A stretch of DNA of 64,000 bases from Burkholderiales bacterium (GCA_017880775.1 JADGRQ010000022.1:1-64000), one strand, 5' to 3'. Counted from the stretch's first letter, positions 43,342 through 53,204 are shown. The notes: a model not told the origin generated them from the sequence alone. A program made the numbers and translations.

Positions 43342-46300
43342 ATGGCTTATCATCAACGCCGTCGCTCACCGAACCTGCTCCATGTGAAGGCAGTTTCGCT
43401 GGCAGTTGCCGCGTGTTTCTCGGTTTCCGTGCCCACGGCATACGCCAATCCGAATGGATTCGCGGTGGTCAATGGGCAGGCCACTTTCAATTACAACGGC
43501 AACACGTTGAGCATCACCAACACGCCCGGGTCGATCATCAACTGGCAGGGTTTTTCGATCGGCGCGAATGAACTCACGCGCTTCATCCAGCAGTCGGCGG
43601 CAAGCTCGGTATTGAACCGGGTGGTGGGCGCCGCCGATCCGTCGCGGATCCTGGGGGCGTTGCAGTCCAACGGGCGGGTGTTCCTGATCAATCCCAGCGG
43701 GATTCTGTTTGGCGCGGGCGCGCAGGTCGACGTGGCGGGGCTGGTGGCCTCGACGCTGAATTTGTCGAATGCCGACTTTCTGGCGGGGCGGTTTCGCTTC
43801 ACCGAAGTACCGGGGGCGGGCTCCGTCGTCAACCAGGGCTCTATCACAACGCCCGCGGGCGGGCAGGTCTATCTGATCGCACCAAACGTGCAGAACAGCG
43901 GCATCATCACCAGCCCGCGGGGCGAGGTGATACTGGCGGCAGGGCGCAGCGTGGAACTGGTTGAGGCAGGCACCCCGGGGCTGCGGGTGGAGCTCATCGC
44001 GCCGGACAACGAGGCGGTGAACGTCGGGCAGATCATGGCCGCGAGCGGCAAGGTGGGCATCTACGCGGGACTGATACGTGCCGGCGGGGCCATCAGGGCC
44101 GATGGGGTGGTTGCGGGTGAGAACGGCGAGATTCTGCTGAAAGCCACGCAGAGCGCGACGGTGGACGCCGGGGCCACGATCAGCGCAAGCGGCGCGCAAG
44201 GCGGCAAAGTCACAATTCAGTCGGGCGACACCACGCTCGTCTCCGGCACGGTTGAAGCAAAAGGCAGCGAAGGGAAGGGCGGCACGGTGCAGCTGCTCGG
44301 CCATCTCGTCGGGGTGCTCGACGGTGCGGTTGTCGACGCATCCGGCCAAGCAGGCGGCGGCACAGTGCTTGTGGGCGGGGATTACCAGGGCCGCAATCCT
44401 GACGTGCAGAACGCATACCGCACGTACTTGGGGCCGACTGCGGCAATCAAGGCGGATGCGATCGCGAGCGGCGACGGCGGCAAAGTGATCGTTTGGTCCG
44501 ACGACGCGACGCGGGTCTATGGCAGCATCAGCGCGCGCGGGGGGGCACAATCCGGCGATGGCGGCTTTGTGGAGACCTCAGGCCATGCTCTCGACGTTAC
44601 CCGGGGACCTGACGTAAGCGCGCCCAGAGGAACGGGAGGGACATGGCTGCTTGATCCGGACGACCTCAACGTCGTCGCGGGCGGCAGCGTCGTCAATAAT
44701 ACTGGCGCACCTTTTTTCTCGCCGCTCGCGGAAAGTTCGAGCGTGGGCGTGAATCTGATCAATGCCCAGCTCGATTTCGGCAGCAACGTCGTGCTCACCA
44801 CGACGAGCCAGGGACCTCTCGATGGCACGCAAGCCGGCAACATTACGGTGAGCGCGCCGATCCTGAAGAAGGCGAGCGGGACGGGTAACGGCACAACGAT
44901 CCCGTTCCCGTTCCTCACGCTGCAGGCGCACAATAACATCGTCATCGATGGCGCGGGCAGCATCACGTCGACCGGCGACCCCCTTGATGTCACCCTCGCT
45001 GCCAACAATTTCTCCGGCATTGGCACTGGGGGTGTTACCGTTGGCGGCGCGATCACGACCAACGGTGGCTTTGTCGATATTTCCGGCCGGGGCCCCATCG
45101 CGGTCAACGCTCCGATCAGCACGCTGCGCAATACCGGCACCGGCAGCGGCAACAGCATATCGCTTTCGTCGAGCGCCAATGCCGTCAATGTCGCGGCGGC
45201 GATCTCGAGCGGCACGTCGTTCTCGGCAAAGGGCTTCACCGGGGTCTCGATCAGCGGCCCGGGGGTGACCAGCTTGAGCAGCGTGGATTTGAGTTCATCC
45301 ACCGGCCCGGTCACCGTGACCGCCCCTGTGAGCGGGAGCGGGGGATCTTTCAGCGCTAGCGCCGGAGGCGGAAACACGCTGACTCTTGCCGCGCCGGTGA
45401 CGAGCGCGGGGGCGTCCCTGACAGCGGACGACATGGACATCCAGGCGGCGCTCAACGCCGGCGCCGGCGGGATCTCGGTGCAGCAGAATACCGCGGGCCG
45501 CGCCATGAATCTCGGCACCAACACCGCCGGCGCGCTTTCGCTTACCCAGGCGGAACTTTCCAATCTTGTCACGTCCGGAGGGTTTACGTTCGGCAACGGC
45601 TCGCCCGGCGCATTCACCGTGAGCACGCCGGTTACTGTTGCGGGCTCCTCGGTTTCCTCGGTTTCCATGTCTTCCGGCACGTCATTCACGGTCAGCCCCG
45701 GCGCAAGCCTGACGACCGCCGCTTCGCTCGATGTCCTTGCGCCTGCGATCACGGTAGGCGGGCCCGTCAACGCGCAATCCGTGTTTCTCTTGACCGACAA
45801 CCTCAATCTTGGGCCTGGCGGCATGGTTACCAGCCTGGGCAACATCGACCTCGTGCCGGGTTTGTTCCTGTCGTTCCTGCCGGTCAATCTCGGCGTGCTG
45901 GCGCACGGCGTCGGGTCGTTCGATCTCACGTCCGGCGAGGTGAACAAGTTCGTGACCGGCGCGTCGGGCGCACTGCGCATCGGCTCGACCCGCTCCGACC
46001 TGCTGACGATCCAGGGCGCGATCCAGCCGACCGGCACGCAGACGCTCGTGCTCTCGAGTGGCAACGGGATCACGCAGGCGGGCGGTCCCACGCCTGGCAC
46101 GATTACCGTGACCAACTTGGCGCTGAATGTTGGCTTCGGTAACGTCAATCTGCCGCAGGCGAATGTCGTCACCACGCTCGCCGCGCAACTGTGCTGCAGC
46201 GGTAACAGTTTTACGTTCAACAACAAGCCCGTGACGCCACTCACGATCGGGACCGTGGACGGCATCCCCGGCATCACTGACAACTTCAATGGCGTGTCCA

Positions 46301-49300
46301 CGGTCAACATCACGGCCGATAACCTCGATGTGACGTCCCAGATCCTGATCCCGTTCGGTACGGTAAACATCATGCCGACCGGCACCGGGGTGACGCTGGA
46401 TCTCGGCGGCGCGGACGTGACCGGCGCCCGGCTCGGCATCTCGCAGGCTGACCTTGACAAAATCTCCGCCAACACGCTCACGCTGAAGGCCGATCGGGCC
46501 GACATCAGCGCCTCGGTGGGGTCGCCGGGTACAACACTGGTAATCGCGCCACTGACGCCTTCCCGCCCGTTGAACATTGTCAGCGGCGCCAAAGATCCGC
46601 TCTCGGGAAACCTCGAGTTTCTGCCCGCGGAACTGCTCAACGTCACAGCGGGCTCGTTCACGCTCGGCGACGCCAACACCGGACCGGTGGCCGTGAATGC
46701 GGCCACGACGATTCCCCCCGGCGTGGGGACTTTTACCTTACGCTCGGGCGTTCCCGCCGGCATTACGTTCAGCACCGACGACACGATCTCCCTTTCCGCG
46801 ACTGGCAACCTCGCTTTTTTCGGCGACACGATGAACGTGAACGCCAGCGTGACTTCGACGGGCGGCAACATCTCGATCGCCCCGAACACCGCCGGCAAGA
46901 ATATCTTCCTGGGCACCAAGCCCGGCGGCGCGACGCTCGGCCTGCTCCAAGGCGAACTGAATAAGCTCTCGGCGCCGAGCGGCACGCTATTCTTCGGCAA
47001 CGCGGTCTCCGGAAGCTTGACCGTCCCTCTCAGCGCCCCGGTTACCTTCGCCAACAGCATTTTCCTCACGGGCACTGACTTTATCGTCGGCGATACGGTG
47101 ACGACCACCGGCACTGGTTCCATCGATGTCTCCAAGCCCTCCGGAACATTCACGCTCGGTGGAGCGGCCGGCATCCTGACCAACGCGGAGTTCGATCTGT
47201 TCCGGCCTGCTTCCGGCGTGTTGCACATCGGCGATTTGACGAACACTACCGCAAACAGCATTCAGTTCGTCGGGGCGGTCAACCTCCCGGTCACATCGGG
47301 CAGCGCGACCACTCTGAGCGTGAGGACCGCGAACGGCAGCGTGACCCAGACGGCGGGTACCTTATCGGTGCAGAACCTCGCCGTTCGGGCGACCACCGGC
47401 ATCACCCTCACCCAGGACAACAACGTGAGCGGTACGGTGGCACTGAATACTACCGGGGGGGCGATCAACTTCAAGCAGGTCGGAGGAGCGCTGAACGTAG
47501 GCGCGGTGGACGACCTGACCGGCGGCCTGGCCGGCGTGCGGACATCCAACGGCCAGATCACTCTGCAAACGGATTTGCTGAACGTAAATGCCGGCATCTC
47601 CGCCGCTTTCGGTTCCAACAACGTCTCCCTCCTCCCGGTGACCGCGACCCAGCCGATCAACCTCGGCGTAGCGGTCAAATCGGGGGGCGCGTTGGAACTG
47701 ACCAATGCCGAGCTCAACCTCATAGACGCGGCCACCCTGTTCGTCGGCAACACCGCCCCGGGGACGGGCACCATTACGGTTGCAGGCCCGGTCAATCTCA
47801 GCAGCTCGACCGCGCCAACCTCGCTGCAACTCTTGACCGCCGCGGGGAATTCAATCATCGTCAGCGGCGCGCTGGCCGTGCCGAACGGGAACCTCACGCT
47901 CAACACCGGCACGCTGACCACTACGGCCGCTGTCAGCGCCGGCGGCAGCATCACTGCCACCGCCGCCGGCACAATGAACCTCGGAGCGAACGTCACCGCC
48001 GGCTCTAATATCTTCCTGACCGCCAACACGCTGACTGCGGGCGCCAATGTCGCCAGCAGCTTCGGCGCGATTACGGGGGTCGCCGATTCGATGACCTTCA
48101 GCGGGGGCGCCGGCACGGTGTCGGCCGGTTCCACGATCACTCTGCGGCCGATCAATGCGCCCACCATCATGAATCTGGGCGGCGCTGTGGCCGATGGCCC
48201 TGGCCTGTTGAGTCTCGAGAGCACGGACCTGGCGGCGCTTTCCGCGCCGAACCTCGTGTTCGGCGGCAGCAGCGTTCCCTCGATCACGGTGAGCGGCGCC
48301 GCTACCGACTTCGGTTCGCGCAATGCCACACTCATCACGAAGAGCGGCGGGACGATCAACGTGAACGCTGGGCTGACCACCACCGGGAATGTCACGATGA
48401 CGACGGACGACATCGCAATTCTTGCCGGCGTGTCGGGCGGGAACGTGACGATCAGCACGGCCAACCCGACTGCCGCCGTCGATCTCCGCGCGCTCGGCTC
48501 TCCTCCATTCGTCGGGCTCGATCAGGGAGAGCTCAATTTCGTTACGACGCTGGGTACCTTCACGATCAATGCCGGAAGCCTCAACGTCAGCGACTCCGTC
48601 ACTTTCACAAATGCGGCCAAGCTTACTTTGCACGCGGATCAGATGACGGTACCGAATACGGTGACGGTCCCGAGTGGCGGACGCATCATCGTCGCGCCGC
48701 GTAACTCGCGAGCAATGGATCTCGGCGGCGCAGATAGCGGGACCACCCTAGGCCTCACCTCTGGGGAGATCAACAACTTCGTAACCACGGGCGTGCTCCA
48801 GCTCGGCGATACGACGGCCAGTTCGATCAACATCAGTCAGGCCATTGCCCCCTCGGGCGTGAGCACCGTTACGCTGTTCGCCGGTAACGGAGGGATCTCG
48901 CAGACCGCGCCGATCACGGAAACCAACCTGCGCATCCAGACTTCCGGGCAGGCAAATCTGACCCAGGACAATAGCGTCACCACGCTGGCGGGGTCGAGCT
49001 CCGGTAACTTCAGCTTTACCAATAGTGGCGCGCTCACTATCGGCACCGTTGACGGGCAGAACGGGATATCGGACAGTACCGTGACCTTGCGCTCCGACAC
49101 CCTGACTATTTCCCCGACGGCCAACCCCTTCACGATAAACGCGAGCACGGTGATACTCGCGCCGCGCGTTGCAGGCTCGCCGATCGATCTGGGTTCCAAG
49201 CCGCCCGGCGTATTCGGCATCACCGATGCCGAGATGGATATGATCTCGGCGTCCAACCTGACATTCGGCACCAACACGACGGGATTCGTCAACGTCAGCG

Positions 49301-50088
49301 CGCCGATGAGCAGGACCTCTGGCACACTTAACATCATCGGCGGATCAACCAATGTAGGCGCGCGGGTGTCGACCGGCTCCGGCAACGTGACGATTACGTC
49401 GGATTCCATGAACTTAGCTGCTCCCATCACGAGCCCCGGCACCGTCACGCTCACGACGCTGACCGCCGGGCGGCCGATCGAGCTGGGCACCGAGAACCCC
49501 GCTGCGCTCAGTCTGACGGCGGCTGAGATCAACCAGGTCAACGCGTCCAGCCTCACGTCCAGCCTCATCATCGGCAGCAGCGCGTCCGGGTCCCTTAATG
49601 TAAGCGCGCCGATCGCTCCGGCAGGAGGTACGACAAGCACAAGCTTGACCCTGCGCTCGGGCGGCGCGATCACGCAAAATCCCGGCGCCACCATCGTGAC
49701 TAAGAAGCAGAACGGCACGACCGTGACGGGCAGCCTCAACGTTTCCTCGACAAACGGCCAGGTCAATCTGCCCGAGGCAAACGACGTGGGCGTGTCCCTG
49801 TCCGGCAACTCCTCTGGGATTGCCAGCGACTTCGTCTTCAACAACGTGGGGCCGCTCAAGCTGCAGAATCTCTTTGGCGTTTTCGCCACCGGCAAGATCC
49901 TGATCAACGCCGGCTTCTTCGAGGTGCCGCCCGAGTCAGGGTTCGATGAATCACTGCAGAGCTCCCTGATTGCCGCGCTCGACCGGTCGACAGACTTCAC
50001 CGCGTTCGACAAGGACAAGAAGGAAGACGAGAAGAAGAGCGATGAGAAACAGATCAGCAAGGGACTCAACGCAATGTGCAGGCCGTGA
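43342..50088 (+). CDS. Giant filamentous-haemagglutinin-type exoprotein (TpsA of a two-partner secretion system)
   Basis: About 2248 aa from ATG 43342 (RBS GGAAGGGG; the in-frame TTG 43327 is less likely). Long signal peptide with basic start (MAYHQRRRSPNLLHVKAVSL, cleavage after AYA near 35). Residues about 36-300 form the TPS haemagglutination-activity domain: FNYNGNTLSITNTPGSIINW, FLINPSGILFGAGAQVDV, ASTLNLSNADFLAGRF. The rest is Gly/Ser/Thr/Asn-rich repeat predicted to fold as a beta-helix. The end is short and charged (FDKDKKEDEKKSDEKQISKG), with no toxin or CDI domain. Secreted through the TpsB partner encoded at 50987. Likely a surface adhesin or matrix protein. One Cys pair (LCCSG near codon 950) is unusual in such proteins. 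Confidence 0.9.
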   Translation: MAYHQRRRSPNLLHVKAVSLAVAACFSVSVPTAYANPNGFAVVNGQATFNYNGNTLSITNTPGSIINWQGFSIGANELTRFIQQSAASSVLNRVVGAADPSRILGALQSNGRVFLINPSGILFGAGAQVDVAGLVASTLNLSNADFLAGRFRFTEVPGAGSVVNQGSITTPAGGQVYLIAPNVQNSGIITSPRGEVILAAGRSVELVEAGTPGLRVELIAPDNEAVNVGQIMAASGKVGIYAGLIRAGGAIRADGVVAGENGEILLKATQSATVDAGATISASGAQGGKVTIQSGDTTLVSGTVEAKGSEGKGGTVQLLGHLVGVLDGAVVDASGQAGGGTVLVGGDYQGRNPDVQNAYRTYLGPTAAIKADAIASGDGGKVIVWSDDATRVYGSISARGGAQSGDGGFVETSGHALDVTRGPDVSAPRGTGGTWLLDPDDLNVVAGGSVVNNTGAPFFSPLAESSSVGVNLINAQLDFGSNVVLTTTSQGPLDGTQAGNITVSAPILKKASGTGNGTTIPFPFLTLQAHNNIVIDGAGSITSTGDPLDVTLAANNFSGIGTGGVTVGGAITTNGGFVDISGRGPIAVNAPISTLRNTGTGSGNSISLSSSANAVNVAAAISSGTSFSAKGFTGVSISGPGVTSLSSVDLSSSTGPVTVTAPVSGSGGSFSASAGGGNTLTLAAPVTSAGASLTADDMDIQAALNAGAGGISVQQNTAGRAMNLGTNTAGALSLTQAELSNLVTSGGFTFGNGSPGAFTVSTPVTVAGSSVSSVSMSSGTSFTVSPGASLTTAASLDVLAPAITVGGPVNAQSVFLLTDNLNLGPGGMVTSLGNIDLVPGLFLSFLPVNLGVLAHGVGSFDLTSGEVNKFVTGASGALRIGSTRSDLLTIQGAIQPTGTQTLVLSSGNGITQAGGPTPGTITVTNLALNVGFGNVNLPQANVVTTLAAQLCCSGNSFTFNNKPVTPLTIGTVDGIPGITDNFNGVSTVNITADNLDVTSQILIPFGTVNIMPTGTGVTLDLGGADVTGARLGISQADLDKISANTLTLKADRADISASVGSPGTTLVIAPLTPSRPLNIVSGAKDPLSGNLEFLPAELLNVTAGSFTLGDANTGPVAVNAATTIPPGVGTFTLRSGVPAGITFSTDDTISLSATGNLAFFGDTMNVNASVTSTGGNISIAPNTAGKNIFLGTKPGGATLGLLQGELNKLSAPSGTLFFGNAVSGSLTVPLSAPVTFANSIFLTGTDFIVGDTVTTTGTGSIDVSKPSGTFTLGGAAGILTNAEFDLFRPASGVLHIGDLTNTTANSIQFVGAVNLPVTSGSATTLSVRTANGSVTQTAGTLSVQNLAVRATTGITLTQDNNVSGTVALNTTGGAINFKQVGGALNVGAVDDLTGGLAGVRTSNGQITLQTDLLNVNAGISAAFGSNNVSLLPVTATQPINLGVAVKSGGALELTNAELNLIDAATLFVGNTAPGTGTITVAGPVNLSSSTAPTSLQLLTAAGNSIIVSGALAVPNGNLTLNTGTLTTTAAVSAGGSITATAAGTMNLGANVTAGSNIFLTANTLTAGANVASSFGAITGVADSMTFSGGAGTVSAGSTITLRPINAPTIMNLGGAVADGPGLLSLESTDLAALSAPNLVFGGSSVPSITVSGAATDFGSRNATLITKSGGTINVNAGLTTTGNVTMTTDDIAILAGVSGGNVTISTANPTAAVDLRALGSPPFVGLDQGELNFVTTLGTFTINAGSLNVSDSVTFTNAAKLTLHADQMTVPNTVTVPSGGRIIVAPRNSRAMDLGGADSGTTLGLTSGEINNFVTTGVLQLGDTTASSINISQAIAPSGVSTVTLFAGNGGISQTAPITETNLRIQTSGQANLTQDNSVTTLAGSSSGNFSFTNSGALTIGTVDGQNGISDSTVTLRSDTLTISPTANPFTINASTVILAPRVAGSPIDLGSKPPGVFGITDAEMDMISASNLTFGTNTTGFVNVSAPMSRTSGTLNIIGGSTNVGARVSTGSGNVTITSDSMNLAAPITSPGTVTLTTLTAGRPIELGTENPAALSLTAAEINQVNASSLTSSLIIGSSASGSLNVSAPIAPAGGTTSTSLTLRSGGAITQNPGATIVTKKQNGTTVTGSLNVSSTNGQVNLPEANDVGVSLSGNSSGIASDFVFNNVGPLKLQNLFGVFATGKILINAGFFEVPPESGFDESLQSSLIAALDRSTDFTAFDKDKKEDEKKSDEKQISKGLNAMCRP
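45535..49540 (+). repeat. Twelve copies of a degenerate 'PxxLG...LTxAEL' module inside the exoprotein gene
   Basis: Each copy has a P-[IVLM]-x-LG turn, 5-10 residues, then LTxxE[LIMV]NxI, a short gap and a FGxxxxGxIxVxxPV strand. The LTxxEL cores are near 45540, 45930, 46440, 46620, 46945, 47177, 47700, 48215, 48522, 48760, 49220 and 49515. Examples: SLTQAELSNL, ELTNAELNLI, GLTSGEINNF, SLTAAEINQV. Spacing varies from about 180 to 520 bases, so the copies have diverged by linker change. Confidence 0.75.
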
Positions 50089-50153
50089 TTGGGTGCACGA
50101 ATGAGCAACACTACACTTGGTGCCGTCATGGTGGCGGCGTGAAGGAGCGTTGA

Positions 50154-50852
50154 ATGAACACGAACAAGATCGGTTTCATGATGCTGGCACTTCTAGCGGG
50201 CGGTGCGTCGAGCCTGCCGGCATTCGCAGCGGGCGGGGGCGAGGTTGCCAATTTGAGCGGCACCCTCTCGGCGCAGAGGCCCGACGGAGCATTGCTGATC
50301 CTGTCGCAAAAATCCGAGGTCAGGCCGGGCGACACTCTCACGACGCAGAAGGACAGCTACGCGCAGATCAATTTCCCCGACGGCAGCTCGATGACGATGC
50401 GTCCCAACACGCGGATGAAAGTCGAGAATTTCCAGTTTTTGCAGGACAAGCCTCAGGAGGACGGTGCTTTTTTCCGCCTGATAAAAGGCGGCCTGCGAAC
50501 CATAACGGGGCTGGTTGGCAAGCGCGGCAACCAGGATGCTTACCGTATCTCGACCGCCACGGCGACGATCGGCATCCGCGGTTCTTCGGGCAATACGCTC
50601 GTCTGCGATCCAAGCTGTGCCGGGGTCGTCAGCGGCGGCGAGAAACTGCCTCAAGGCACCTACCACGAGACTAATACGGGCAGTTACATCATGGTAGTCG
50701 GCCCGAAAACAGAGGAGATCACCGAGGGCCGGTCGGGGTGGACGGATGGGCTGTCTTTAAACGTTGGCCCGACGAGCGCGTCCCCCCTCGGGGGCGTTGT
50801 TTTTCCTATCCCGGGGTTCTTTTCGGGACCAACTGCAAATCTTTGCAACTAG
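50154..50852 (+). CDS. Exported FecR-domain protein
   Basis: 232 aa, ATG 50154 with AAGGAGCG upstream. Signal peptide of about 25 aa ending AFAAG. FecR domain about 50-145: VRPGDTLTTQKDSYAQINFP, GSSMTMRPNTRMKVENF, FFRLIKGGLRTITGLVGKR and TATATIGIRG. No cytoplasmic anti-sigma part or membrane segment, so it is not a FecR signal transducer; such exported FecR-domain proteins often accompany large surface proteins. Two Cys in VCDPSCAG may form a disulfide. Lies between the TpsA and TpsB genes. Confidence 0.8.
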   Translation: MNTNKIGFMMLALLAGGASSLPAFAAGGGEVANLSGTLSAQRPDGALLILSQKSEVRPGDTLTTQKDSYAQINFPDGSSMTMRPNTRMKVENFQFLQDKPQEDGAFFRLIKGGLRTITGLVGKRGNQDAYRISTATATIGIRGSSGNTLVCDPSCAGVVSGGEKLPQGTYHETNTGSYIMVVGPKTEEITEGRSGWTDGLSLNVGPTSASPLGGVVFPIPGFFSGPTANLCN

Positions 50853-50917
50853 TCGCGACTCGGTTCACGCGTTGTAGAACGGAGACAGTATTCGCTGGCA
50901 GGTTGCTGGGGGTGCAT

Positions 50918-50953
50918 GTATATGTTGCAAAATCATATACTTCTAGGTATGTT
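50918..50953 (+). promoter_or_regulatory. Candidate promoter and overlapping palindrome of the TpsB gene
   Basis: GTATATG (50918-50924) and CATATAC (50934-50940) form a perfect 7-bp inverted repeat. TTGCAA (50925-50930) inside it, a 17-base spacer and TATGTT (50948-50953, 4 of 6) make a sigma-70-type promoter with start near 50960. The stretch is AT-rich against its surroundings. Confidence 0.5.
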
Positions 50954-50986
50954 CAAAAGTAATAACTTAACAAGCGCGCAAACGGT

Positions 50987-52606
50987 ATGTCCGTAAACCA
51001 CCGCCTTGGCTTCCTCGCGCTTGCGATATGGATAGGCTTGTTTGCGCCTTGGGGAGCTGTCTGGGGACAGGCGCCCGCGACTGACGCCTCCGCCGCGCCG
51101 CGCTTTGAAATCGCCCGCTTCGAGATGAACGGCAATACGCTGCTCGGGGCGGAGGAAATCGAGCGCATCTTCGCCCCGTACACCGGGCAGAACAAGGATT
51201 TCGGCGATATTCAGCGCGCGCTGGAATCGCTTGAGCAGGCCTACCGCGATCGCGGCTATGCCGCGGTGCAGGTGCTGCTGCCGGAACAGGACATTACGCG
51301 CGGCGTGGTGCGGCTGAACGTGATCGAGCCGCGGCTCGGCAAGATCACCGTTGAAGGCAACCAGTATTTCGATGAAGCAAATATTCGCAGCAGTCTTCCC
51401 GGCCTGCAACCCGGGGTGACCCCCAACTCCGGCCAGATCGCACGCAATCTGCAGTTGCTCAACGAGCATCCAGCCAAGCAGACCACAGTGTTGTTACGAG
51501 CGGGCGCCAGCGAGGACGAGATCGACGCGACCGTCAAGGTGACGGACGAGAAACCGCTCAGATACGCGGTCACGTTGGACAATACCGGGACGACGGCGAC
51601 GGGCCGCTACCGCGCAGGCTTCGGTCTGCAGCATTCCAACCTCACCAACCGAGATGACATCCTGAATTTGCAGTACGTGACCAGCCCAGACCATCTGAGC
51701 AAAGTCACGATCTTCGGCGCCGGTTACCGCATCCCGTTTTATGACCGCAACAGTTCCCTGGAATTGTTTGCCGGCTACTCCGACGTCAATTCCGGCACGC
51801 TGCAAGGCCTGTTCAACGTGAGCGGCAGCGGTACGATACTCGGCGCGCGCTACAATTTGTACCTGAACACAATCGGCGCATACGAGCACAAGCTGTCGTT
51901 CGGACTCGACTATCGCGCCTACACGAACGATGTGACGTTGGTCGGGATTGCCGGGGGGCTGGTGCCGGACGTCACGGTGCACCCGGTCAGCGTGGCCTAC
52001 ACCGGTCTGTCGCGCACGGCGAATTCAGAATACGGGTTCTACGCGAGCTATTCCCGCAACCTTCCTGGTGGCAATGATGGAACTGACATCGAGTTCAGAG
52101 CGGCGCGTCCCGGGGCAAACGCCGCCTACAGCATTTTGCGCGGTGGTGCGAATTTCACGCGTGTGCTCACGAATGAATGGCAGTTGCGCGCGGTAATCAA
52201 CGGTCAGTACACCGGTGATGCGCTGGTTCCGGGCGAGCAGTTCGGCTTCGGCGGACCCGATTCGGTGCGCGGATTCAACGTCCGCGAAGTTGCCAACGAC
52301 AAGGGCTACAGCGGCAGCGTCGAGATCTACACCCCCGACTTCGGCTCCAAACTGGGCTCCAAACTGGGCTGGAACGACATCAAGGTGCGCGCGCTAGCCT
52401 TTTACGATCTGGGCACCACCTACCGTAACAGGATTCAGCCGGGCGAAGCTTCCGGCCAGTCGGGCGCCAGCGTCGGCGTCGGTCTGCGGCTCTCTTACGC
52501 AAAGCGTTTGAGCCTGCGCCTGGATTTCGCGCAAGTGGTTGATCCGGCAGGCAACCAGGGCCGCAATGACCAGATGTTGCACGCCGGCATGGTGGTGTTG
52601 TTCTGA
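50987..52606 (+). CDS. TpsB outer-membrane transporter (ShlB/FhaC/HecB family)
   Basis: 539 aa from ATG 50987. Signal peptide about 25-30 aa. Two POTRA domains: FEIARFEMNGNTLLGAEEIE near 36-110 and LGKITVEGNQYFDEANIRSS near 118-190. Sixteen-stranded barrel with the conserved plug-loop motif VRGF in FGGPDSVRGFNVREV near 422-436 and a C-terminal outer-membrane strand ending MLHAGMVVLF. It exports the haemagglutinin-type protein across the outer membrane. Convergent with the YHS lipoprotein gene, three bases apart. Confidence 0.92.
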   Translation: MSVNHRLGFLALAIWIGLFAPWGAVWGQAPATDASAAPRFEIARFEMNGNTLLGAEEIERIFAPYTGQNKDFGDIQRALESLEQAYRDRGYAAVQVLLPEQDITRGVVRLNVIEPRLGKITVEGNQYFDEANIRSSLPGLQPGVTPNSGQIARNLQLLNEHPAKQTTVLLRAGASEDEIDATVKVTDEKPLRYAVTLDNTGTTATGRYRAGFGLQHSNLTNRDDILNLQYVTSPDHLSKVTIFGAGYRIPFYDRNSSLELFAGYSDVNSGTLQGLFNVSGSGTILGARYNLYLNTIGAYEHKLSFGLDYRAYTNDVTLVGIAGGLVPDVTVHPVSVAYTGLSRTANSEYGFYASYSRNLPGGNDGTDIEFRAARPGANAAYSILRGGANFTRVLTNEWQLRAVINGQYTGDALVPGEQFGFGGPDSVRGFNVREVANDKGYSGSVEIYTPDFGSKLGSKLGWNDIKVRALAFYDLGTTYRNRIQPGEASGQSGASVGVGLRLSYAKRLSLRLDFAQVVDPAGNQGRNDQMLHAGMVVLF

Positions 52607-52609
52607 AGA

Positions 52610-53173
52610 TTACGCACCCGGCTTCTTGCCGTAGCGCTTCTCGTACTCCGCCGCGAGCTCGCGGTTGGTTTTGTAGTGCGGCACCTTGCTGAACCAGACC
52701 CGCTTCCAGGACTGCCAGCGCCAGTTCGAGTCCTTGACCTCGCTCTCCCAGTAGCCGTCGGCGAGCTTCAGGTTCCTCTCCTGATCCAACTCGAAGAACA
52801 GCTTCGAACCCAGGCCGCCGAACATGTAGAGCTTGCCGTCGATGATCTTGAAGGCCGTCGTTTCGCCGGCGATCGGCACGGCGTAGACCATGCCGTTGGA
52901 GCAGAAGCCGCCGTACTGCGGCGTGTATTTCGCCGGGTCTTTCACGAAGCTGTTCCGATTCGCCGCGCTGGAAAAGCGGTAGGTGACGCCGGCGTGGTCC
53001 GTCTTGATCGCAGGGTCGCCTTTCACCGGTTTGCCCACGGCGAAATAGGCCACCGGGTCGTTGCCCTGCAGCATCAGGCGTGAATCGGCGCCATCGCTCA
53101 TCACGTTCATCGAGCCGCAGGCGGAAAGGAGCGCGACCAGCAGCGCTGCCGCGCACGGGCGCAGGATCTTCAT
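52610..53173 (-). CDS. YHS-domain lipoprotein
   Basis: 187 aa from ATG 53173 (RBS GAGGAGG). Lipobox LLSAC (Cys19). YHS-type domain: GNDPVAYFAVGKPVKGDPAI, FSSAANRNSFVKDPAKYTPQ and YGGFCSNGMVYA, the usual pattern of periplasmic YHS proteins that may bind metal, though the domain's role is uncertain. The second half is an unassigned region ending in KVPHYKTNRELAAEYEKRYG. Single gene. Confidence 0.75.
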   Translation of the reverse strand: MKILRPCAAALLVALLSACGSMNVMSDGADSRLMLQGNDPVAYFAVGKPVKGDPAIKTDHAGVTYRFSSAANRNSFVKDPAKYTPQYGGFCSNGMVYAVPIAGETTAFKIIDGKLYMFGGLGSKLFFELDQERNLKLADGYWESEVKDSNWRWQSWKRVWFSKVPHYKTNRELAAEYEKRYGKKPGA

Positions 53174-53204
53174 GGGGAACCTCCTCGCGGCTATTGTTGC
53201 AGCC

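Noticed and set aside
44517-48464. Reverse frames of 914 and 400 aa opposite the TpsA gene
   Set aside because: Low-complexity Pro/Val/Ser translations that mirror the Gly/Thr/Asn repeats of the forward gene.
43342-50088. Contact-dependent inhibition system (CdiA/CdiB with immunity gene)
   Set aside because: No VENN-type pretoxin motif, no toxin-like C-terminus and no small immunity gene; next gene is a FecR-domain protein.
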